The position numbers were made by a program, and so were the translations under genes. Shown piece after piece: positions 57,013 to 64,000 of a DNA stretch of 64,000 nucleotides. The stretch covers positions 169,513-233,512 of the forward strand of contig NW_003546339.1 of NCBI RefSeq assembly GCF_000090795.2, given 5' to 3'. Position 1 is the first letter of the stretch, and the number at the start of each line of letters is the position of its first letter. The notes beneath the pieces are model-generated. The model worked only from the letters and a program-made list of their open reading frames with translations, did no database searches and had not been told where the DNA came from. This stretch comes from Amphimedon queenslandica (Eukaryota > Porifera > Demospongiae > Haplosclerida > Niphatidae).

Positions 57013-57729
57013 TTCTATTACATTGTACTAAGGTCTTTTCAATTGTAGCTTATTAATATTTTCTAGAAGTCCCTCTGCTTACCATGCAATCTAATCACTA
57101 GGCATTCTTCATCATCCGAGCGACAGAACACTCAAAGATTACATAAATAATTATTTCAGTTCACCTGGACAAGTCATGCTTGAATGTGCCACACATATGA
57201 GGACTTTATAAAAAAAGGATACAGTAAAGGTAAGAAACCATACTATAGTGGCTTTATTCTTTCATTCATTCAGGTTCACTCTCAGATTGTCTGAATAGGA
57301 GCAATTCAGCTATTGTTCTGAGTTCTGATGATTTTATCAGTTTACATGATGCATATCAAGGCCTTAGTGAGGAATAGAAGAGTCAGGAAACATCTTACGT
57401 AATCCAGTTTCTCTGGTGACACCTCAGTATTAGTTATGATGTTGTTGCACCATACTACACTAGTCCTTTAATGGAAACACAATTTTTACATTCAATGGTG
57501 AAAAGGACAATGCTTGTGTTCTCTTAATTTGGCTTTTATATTCGTGCATTACTATGTGATGGAGCTAGTACTAACCTTAGTCTATTGAAGATAATTTGTG
57601 GATATGTCAATAATGAAAAAGATATACAAGCGCCTGGGCTTAAGTCACCACTTGATGGGAAAAAAGTCTATCTAATTGTTTGCACCTCTCACCAGGTACA
57701 TGTATATCATGCAAGTTCTTCATTATTAT
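57013..57729 (+). other. Stretch of P-like transposase between the two inverted repeats
   Basis: Holds the SDRTLKDYINN and CDGASTNLSLLKI blocks of the P-like gene. So the fold-back copies landed on both sides of one ~0.7 kb segment, giving a ~3.1 kb structure with inverted arms (55799-58940). Confidence 0.7.
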
Positions 57730-58940
57730 AGAAAATTTAAAAAAACAAGATGAAGTAGGATTCCGAATGACCGACNNNNNNNNNNNNNNNNNNNNNNNNN
57801 NNNNNNNNNNNNNNNNNNNGTCATTCGGAATCCTACTTCATCTTGTTTTTTTAAATTTTTTATGCTCTTGTTTGTGTTGATTTTTTTAATAATATTTATA
57901 GTATTTCTTTAGTTGCATTTGTAATACTTGTTGATTTTACACAAACAATAATTTTCTTTATTATTATTATCATTGTTATTATTATTATTATCATTATTAT
58001 TATTATTATTATCATTGTTATAACATTTATGAGAGACAGCATTGAATAGACATGCTGAAGGAATATCAACTATACTGATGACAAGTGAAACTAATACTAG
58101 TCTTGACACAAGTCCTTGTTCAAGAATCTGTGAGCTAAGAGTGTCCATCTTCCCTGCTATTGCTGTTCTTCCAGGCTGTTGTCAAGTTCATAATTATCAT
58201 TGCATATCATAAGTCAATATTAATTAATTGTTTGTTTTTTAAAATGAAAAAAAATAACACACTTGATAAAATCGTAACATGTAAAATTAATACCTTCTTT
58301 TAGCTGGAAACCACCACTAAAGTATTGCAGTATGTTGATTCCAAGCATAGCTTGGAAAAAAATTAATTGCTTCTTCCAGAGCTGCAGATCCATAGATATT
58401 AGAGTAAATGAATTACTCTATTATCTATGGCAAATCTGAGCATGCGCGACCACACCCAAATTTTGGAGCACATGGTAAGCTTCTTTAATTAACAAAATGG
58501 CGGCATGTAGCTAAGATGGCTCGATCCAGCAGTCACAGACACTATCACTTTTTCCTTCCTTGAAGAATGATCTGATGGGACATGGACCTGCGCATAGACT
58601 GTTGGAGTAGATTGGTGTAAGAATTATCCTTGTAGCACCAACTGATACTGAGATACACACCGACAACTGGATTGACAGGACTAACTTTCTTGATGATGAT
58701 GAAGATGAAAAAAGGTGGCTGAACAAAACGGCCAGTTCGCCGATTTTTGGATTTTCTCTTATACAAGGTCTAGAGCCACGCTAGTGATACCAATGGAGTC
58801 CTCTGGTCAAGATGAGGTCCTCTAAGAAGTGTGGTAAGCATAGGAGCTCGTTTTCCAGGTATAGCAAGGCTGCAAAAGTCGTGGCAGCCATTTTGTTTGG
58901 GGGTGAATCCTACTTAGTAACGCTACCACGTTACTAATAT
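57730..58940 (-). repeat. 1.2 kb fold-back repeat, copy 3 (contains the assembly gap)
   Basis: Inverted relative to copies 1 and 2; read inverted it starts TTAGTAACGTGGTAGCGTTA and continues CTGCCACGACTTTTGCAGCC. The AGTAGGATTCCG hairpin at its far end is interrupted by 44 Ns (57776-57819) exactly at its centre. A long TTATTATTATC microsatellite (57957-58020) corresponds to the short AATAATAATAATAA of copy 2. Confidence 0.88.
57776..57819. other. Assembly gap (44 N)
   Basis: Unknown bases flanked by AGTAGGATTCCGAATGAC and its inverse GTCATTCGGAATCCTACT. In copy 2 the same place holds ~190 bp of hairpin centre, so the gap length here is unlikely to be real. Confidence 0.95.
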
Positions 58941-59764
58941 GTCATACCACTTTAGCTTTAAAATGTGATTGCCGCTCTTTACAGCTCAAGAGTTGAGAGA
59001 ACCAAAAATTTTTGTAGAAATGGCACTACATTTGGGTGGTCTACTATAGAATCAGTATACAGATCTGATTTGTGCAGAGCTTATAGGGGATTAGCAGGTT
59101 TGTTCATTTTCTTACATTTTTTGAGAGTCATGGACCCTACTGAATGTATTGCCAGCTAAAATTATGCAGGTTTGTAAATGCACATTTTAATAAATATATA
59201 ATTCAATGTTTAGCAGCCATATGTAATAGCTGCAATTAGAGACATTGCTGAGACAAAGGATGCTGAAAGAGCCATATGCACTTACTACAAACTACCTCAG
59301 GGTATGTAATATGATCTTTGAAAATTGCATTTTTTCTTATTAGAAACTTACGTCGCTAAGTTCTAGACCCATTGCTAACATTGCAGAGAGGATAAAATGG
59401 TTTTTCAAGTGGAAAGAACTTGAAGAACAACCAGGTACTGTTTGTATAATGCATTATTTCCGTCACAATTATACCTGCAATAATTATAATATAGACATTA
59501 AATTTAAAAGTCCAATGCACAAGGCGTTCCTAGCATGGCAGGTAATCATTTTAATAATTTTTGCTATTATTTTAAATTTTTGTATTAGACACGGGATTTT
59601 TTACTCATTATGTATGAAGGATACAGACGTTTTTGTCAAGATTTTTTAGCCAATAATTCTAATTGTTACATTTCTCCTATCAGAGTCAATGGCAGTCCAG
59701 TGGAAACCTTATTTAGTAGCCTTAAGTTATAGCTGGTGGAAATTTGTCTTCTAACTATGCTGCA

Positions 59765-59935
59765 TCACTGACATTTTTATTTACTCAAAGAGATTTTCAA
59801 AAAAACTCATTTTGAATAAAGATACAAAGCTGATATGGGAAATATAAGTTGATGATTATAATATAATGGAATGAAAAAAAAATTGCAATAAATAACCAAC
59901 TTACTCATTTTGATGCGTAACTTTTTTTTTGCACA
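59765..59935. other. Short spacer
   Basis: AT-rich, between two converging transposase-like fragments. Confidence 0.4.
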
Positions 59936-59939
59936 AATG

Positions 59940-60935
59940 TCTCCAGTTTGTCACGAAGTCCTTGGTCAGCATTTATAACTTTTCCTGTCTTCTGCAGCTG
60001 CATTTCAATTGATGCAGTCATGCATTTGTTTACTCGGGTATGAAACATCTTCTTTGTTATTTTGTTGTAAATTTTGGGAAAAACTAAGGGTGATATTTCA
60101 ATACATCTTTAACACACTTAATAAAAATTCTGCAGATTTCTTCAACATTTTCAATGCCAAATACCAGCAGCCTTAATCACACCCTTGCCAAACTTCTGGC
60201 AGCATTTATCATTGACAAGGGAAGATACCTTTTCCATTAATACTCTGAGGTAAGGAAGCAAGCAAGGATTCATTATAACCAGTCCTCCTTGGTTAAGGTC
60301 ATTAATTTGTTCTGGAACCATGGTCATCTGGTCAGGTCCAATGACTAATTGCTTTAATATAAATATAATGTTGCCTTTGGGACCTCCTTTTTCATGTTTG
60401 TACTTTTGTAGAAGTGAATGCAAGGCAAACCCGCCATACCTGTAGAAACTCACATTACTCTCAAAAAAAACATTATGATGAGTAGAAGATGGAGTTGCAG
60501 TGGAATCTAAATCATGGTCATTGGCAGGATATGCCTTATATTCTTCACTTTTGGTGTCATAATGTCATATGTTATGACATTAGTCTGGGTATTACTATTC
60601 ACTGTTCCTCCACTGGCACAATGCTCTTGATCCAATCCGTTACATTTTTCCACAGCCTAAAACAACCCCCTGATGAATCATCATCGTCAATGAAATCATT
60701 TATGTGACTGATCCGTGCCTGTTCAAACACAGCACAACATTTGCCAAGAAATATTGCTTAAGCAAATGAATATAATCCCTCATCATGGCCTTTAAGCATA
60801 TATAGTGAAAAAGAGCTTTAAAGACTTCATTAGAAGTATCTGTATTCTTCAGTGTCATGGAAAAGGAAAATGGCCTTCTTCTGCTTGGTAAAGGCTTCTC
60901 TTCAAGGTTGCTGCTCTCACACAAGCTGGACAAAC
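59940..60935 (-). pseudogene. Fragment of an unnamed transposon-type gene
   Basis: Seen on minus: KPLPSRRRPFSFSMTLKN (60850-60905); then SFYRYGGFALHSLLQKYKHE (60395-60453), FILKQLVIGPDQMTMVPEQI, LNQGGLVIMNPCLLPYLRVL and CQKFGKGVIKAA (60155-60300); and in another frame KMFHTRVNKCMTASIEMQLQ with KVINADQGLRDKLETF (59940-60060). The I-L-K-Q-L-V, G-G-L-x-x-M-N-P and F-H-T-R-V-N blocks occur in a multi-copy sponge/cnidarian family I remember only as uncharacterised; it resembles C-terminal parts of TNP-like transposases. Several frame changes. It converges on the P-like gene, so it is a separate insertion. Confidence 0.5.
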
Positions 60936-61024
60936 AAAGGTGAGTCTTAGTTCTACTTTAAGATCTATAAATACTTTAGTAAAGCTTTAGTGACCAGGTG
61001 ATATTTTGTTTGATCAAGTGACTC

Positions 61025-61255
61025 ATCAATAGCTCCAGCGACATGTTGTTAGCTCTATAGCGACTCTGAGTCAGCTCTAAAAACTCTATTGTAGCCAAAG
61101 TAACAATTGGTTAGCTCTAGAGACTTTGCGTTTGCTCGAGCGAGCATGTATTTGCTCAGGGAACTCAGTGTTAGCTAAAGCGATCCTTTGTTAGCTCTAT
61201 ATACTTTGTGTTACTTCTAGCAACATTGTGAAAGCTCTAGATAGCCTGCAGAAAC
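61025..61255. repeat. Degenerate ~20 bp tandem array (GTTAGCTCTAGCGACTTTGT)
   Basis: About eleven units, e.g. GTTAGCTCTATAGCGACTCT, GTTAGCTCTAGAGACTTTGC, GTTAGCTAAAGCGATCCTTT and GTTAGCTCTATATACTTTGT, with period ~20-21 and up to half the positions changed in poor units. No reading frame. Confidence 0.8.
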
Positions 61256-61259
61256 TTGA

Positions 61260-62940
61260 AAGACAGTAATAAGTTTTTAGAATCTTTACACAAAATTATA
61301 ATTGTTATAAACAAACATTAATATGTGCAACTGTTATTACCTTTTCTACATCAGAGTAAGACCTCTTTTCAATGACCTAAATTGAAACAAAGGTAAAGCA
61401 ACACATTGAAAGATATAATGGAGACAAAGAAGAGTTTTTAGGTAAGCTTGAGGGAAAACAAAAGATAGAAACTTGTATTGATTAACTGTATAGGAAAAAG
61501 TGTGTATTGTACACGTAATACATGAAAGCTACTATGACTGCATGTGAGTGAGACTTTTTATTGTACTGTGTAAAGAAGACTGTGAGTCTTCCAATTTTCT
61601 CTCCTTTCTTTCTTAATTCTGTCTCTCTCTTTAACTTTGCGGTGCTTCATAGTCCTCCACTGGTTATTCAAGACCTCTCACTCCATTTTCCATGTCGTCT
61701 GGTTAGTATTTTAAAATCATCACTAATTCCACATATGTCTGGGTCTTGGTCTTACCTAGGTCTCCTCAATGCAGCTACTGTATCTCTCAATCTTCACCAT
61801 GTTTCTTATCATTGCTAGTTTTATTATTCATTACAAATTTTATTGATTTTTATTATTGATTATGATAATCGTGATTTTATAGTGCTTGTAGAACATTAGT
61901 TGTATAGTATATTGCATGTAACCTTTAATATTGTAGTGCTAAGTGGTTAGTATTTTTGCTAAGTAGTCTTTTAACTATTCATAGTGTGTTATTTGCGTAA
62001 TTACCTGAGTGCTGACTATGAAAGTAGTCTTGTAGCATCTGTATCTTGTAGTCTTAGCGCTTTCAGTTTCCTCTTGCAGTAAAGGACAGTTTTCCAGGCT
62101 GCCTTCATACATACAAAAATTTAAATATTGTTCATTGTTTTAATGTAACCATGGTGAGTTGCTAGGATACCTACCGTCGCTATGATGCCTTGTTTGCCTT
62201 TGTTTCACGGACTGTTTTACATGCTTAGTGTAAGAAAATGGCTAAAGCAACTTATACCTTCTTCCTTAGGAACTACATTGAGTGTAGTGGCGTCTTCAGC
62301 ATCAAATGAAAGCTTATGGTCCCTTGAATCATCACTATGTGCAAAAAGCTATATTTGGACCATGAATGCGTAAGTTGACTTTTTATTGCTATACTGACAA
62401 ATGTATTAATGCAATAAACAATACCCTTTGTCAAATATGGTCACATATGGCAGTGATTTACTGTATGCACATCTTTAATCTACATACATGCACATGTACC
62501 TTGCTTCTCCTCCTGCTGTTAGTTAATGTGATCTGTTTTCTAACTTGAATGCAAGGCGTGCAAGCAAATTGAGTTCCAATGTTGACTAAGGAATGCATTG
62601 ATGGAGCACACACTATTGTACCTTTACACTATGCTGATAGGGAAACTGTTGAACCACCAATTATTGTAATTGTTAAATAATTAGTGAACCTATGATAGGG
62701 AAGACATACATGTATACATGTACATGAACACAAATTAATAACCCATTAGTGCCTGTTGGGGACTTGGGGTCAAAAATGACCATAATAAGTAGCTAATTTT
62801 CGTTGTGTCCTAAATTTAGAATAAATGGATTGCATCATTAATCTAAAGCTAAAATTAGACAAACCATGTGTTAAGCTAAATTTTAACCCCTTTCGAAATA
62901 ATACATGCAATACTAAGATTATCAGTAAAATAAACATGAA
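61260..62940. other. Spacer, no gene seen
   Basis: AT-rich; several short open frames without similarity. ATACATGTATACATGTACATG simple-like words near 62710. Confidence 0.4.
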
Positions 62941-62945
62941 GAAAT

Positions 62946-63182
62946 GTGACCATAATTGACAAAAGGGCCCTTATGGTGGATTTTAAAATTGATTGTTATA
63001 ATGGAAAATATCAACCTGTCAGTGCTTTGTTACACAATCATTGTTTCTAAAAGTTTCATGGTAACTTTTTGCATCCTGTGGAGTAATTTTATGATAAATG
63101 GGGCTCAGGAAGTTGGATTTCTTAGGCTAGAAAGACAAATTTCACTACCCGCCATAAGGTACCTTTTGTCAATTATGGTCAC
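62946..63182 (+). mobile_element. 237 bp MITE, copy C
   Basis: Left end GTGACCATAATTGACAAAAG; right end CTTTTGTCAATTATGGTCAC, a perfect 20 bp inverted match. AAAT flanks both sides (62942-62945, 63183-63186). Same length as copy A and well over 90% identical, so the family moved recently. Confidence 0.94.
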
Positions 63183-63189
63183 AAATGGC

Positions 63190-63390
63190 AATGAAATTTA
63201 CAGCAATGCAAGTGGAAGAAATGTTAGATAATGATAGGGAGGTAGAAAAAGAGCTGTTACAAGACGGTGATGTATTAAGATGCTGTTGATAATAGAGGAA
63301 AGCACTGCTCTTATCTGATATTCCTGTTTCATTTGATGAAGATCGGTACCAAGTTACACATTGTAACTTAGATGTCTGCTACAAACATTT
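63190..63390. other. Short spacer
   Basis: A reading with EVEKELLQDGDVL-like residues (63240-63280) is too short and broken to call. Confidence 0.3.
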
Positions 63391-63392
63391 TA

Positions 63393-63916
63393 CAGGGTAA
63401 CTTAACCCAAAATTTTTTTCGCAGAAATAAGTTGGTAATAAAAAAAATCATAGAAAAAACAGCTAAAGTTATCAAAAAGTACTGTTTCCATACTAAATGT
63501 TGGGTCAAAAGTTCCAATTTTAGGCCTTGAAGCCATTATGTCAAAATCACTTTCAGTTGTGGGCGTGGTCACGTGACATAGATGGGGAACAGTAGCTAGT
63601 TTCTGTATTGAAATACTAGCAGCTTTATGGCTGGCTATCTAGGCTATGAGTACCAGAAGGCAATTTTAATGAAGTAGACAATAAAGGACTAATCTAAAGC
63701 TTACTACAAACATTAATACTGGTATAAGAATCGATATATTTTTTGACTACGTATACTAGCTCTGTTTAGCTTTTAATACTTCCAAAATACCTCATAGCTG
63801 CTTTCTTGCATACATAGCTTAGATGACCAGCTTTGAAGTTGCTAATATTTTAATGCAGAATCATGCTATTGTACCAACTCATTTCTGCAAAAAAATTTTT
63901 GGGTTGAGTTACCCTT
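63393..63916. mobile_element. ~520 bp MITE with GGGTTAAGTTACCC-type ends
   Basis: Left end CAGGGTAACTTAACCCAAAA then TTTTTTTCGCAGAAATAAG; right end read inverted AAGGGTAACTCAACCCAAAA then ATTTTTTTGCAGAAATGAG. Inverted repeats match over ~40 bp. TA or TTA borders both ends, so a 2-3 bp target duplication is possible. No coding sequence. GTGGGCGTGGTCACGTGAC lies inside. Confidence 0.87.
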
Positions 63917-64000
63917 TAAAATTTAGTTGCCATCTGGGAATTAAGTTTATTTGTAAACATTCTAAATGATGCCTACAAGCTTATATAAAACTTGACCTGC

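Larger units (their letters stand above)
54930..59760 (+). pseudogene. P-element-like transposase (TNP/THAP9-related RNase H fold), broken and split
   Basis: Seen in order on plus: VDSLRKSIKNLQVKADYYSI and DQLKDIWTKDYTDWQQFQAD (55408-55680), a coiled-coil start; then AYHAI and LGILHHPSDRTLKDYINN (57077-57155); FYIRALLCDGASTNLSLLKI and CGYVNNEKDI (57535-57630), the C-D-G-x-S-T-N block of the TNP-like RNase H fold; FCRNGTTFGWSTIESVYRSD (58998-59057); YLRVCNMIFENC with LTSLSSRPIANIAERIKWFF (59290-59405); FLAWQ; and VNGSPVETLFSSLK (59686-59727), the V-N-G-S-x-V-E-T-x-F-S block. Known: P-like transposases are GTP-dependent DDE-family enzymes; THAP9 is a human relative. The N-terminal THAP finger is not seen. 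Two inverted fold-back repeats (55799-57012, 57730-58940) split it and several stops occur, so it is dead. Confidence 0.62.

Noticed and set aside
57909-58148. Open frame with an Asn-rich tract, shared with 56473-56700
   Set aside because: Lies in two nearly identical repeat copies; openness is explained by recent copying, copy 1 has lost it, and the Asn tract is a microsatellite.
1-64000. CRISPR arrays, bacterial operons, rRNA or tRNA genes
   Set aside because: No regularly spaced direct repeats with unique spacers, no operon-like gene spacing and no conserved RNA cores were seen. The composition and introns are eukaryotic.

Overview
This is a eukaryotic, AT-rich (roughly two-thirds A+T by eye), gene-poor and transposon-dense window. 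Nothing in it looks prokaryotic. The best clue to the organism is a nuclear copy of mitochondrial cox3 (about 7915-8540, minus strand). It reads with TGA as Trp and AGA as Arg at conserved sites, which is mitochondrial genetic code 4 (sponges and cnidarians), not the code 5 of most other invertebrates. With very short introns (about 44-70 bp), GTAC/ATGTACATG-rich spacers and the mobile-gene families present, I infer a demosponge-like animal (Amphimedon-like) or, less likely, a cnidarian. I see no intact ordinary host gene, rRNA, tRNA or CRISPR array.

Layout. 0-5.5 kb: the 3' end of a Penelope-like element, then a LINE split by a ~2 kb insertion that carries a Crypton/DUF3504-type tyrosine recombinase. 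7.9-8.5 kb: the cox3 NUMT. 9.3-9.7 kb: a LINE 3' tail. 10.6-12.2 kb: a Ty3/gypsy gag-protease fossil. 14.6-15.9 kb: a broken AAA-type ATPase. 16.8-21.1 kb: a tangle of nested fold-back elements and MITEs. 22-23.9 kb: a broken G2E3-like HECT-family gene. 25.07-25.58 kb: a hAT-type MITE with a perfect 8 bp target duplication.

26.19-32.36 kb: the most interesting unit. Short CACTGCAAAAA-type inverted ends enclose two divergently arranged genes, a transposase-like gene with an N-terminal zinc finger and a SAM-domain (SAMD3-like) gene. I interpret it as a CACTA/EnSpm-like (CMC) two-gene transposon, itself hit by a hAT MITE. 34.4-39.0 kb: a decayed multi-exon gene with an N-terminal PB1-like segment and a C-terminal PHD finger, of a probably mobile, unnamed family. 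40.46-44.37 kb: a MULE with long inverted ends, a SWIM zinc finger and a C-terminal PHD-like finger, lying beside the C-terminal piece of an integrase-like gene. 45.1-46.86 kb: a hAT transposase whose right end abuts the N-terminal part of an integrase-like gene (46.87-47.71 kb). 50.5-54.0 kb: a DIRS-type retroelement fossil. 54.9-59.8 kb: a broken P-element-like (TNP/THAP9-related) transposase interrupted by two inverted copies of a 1.2 kb fold-back repeat, one of which holds the window's only assembly gap. 59.9-60.9 kb: another transposase-like fragment. 61.0-61.3 kb: a degenerate ~20 bp tandem array. 62.9-63.9 kb: two MITEs.

The sequences do not work together as a pathway. They form a layered insertion record: LINE -> Crypton, integrase-like gene -> MULE and hAT, CACTA-like unit -> hAT MITE, P-like gene -> fold-back repeats. 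All family names come from recognising motifs by eye. No database search was run.
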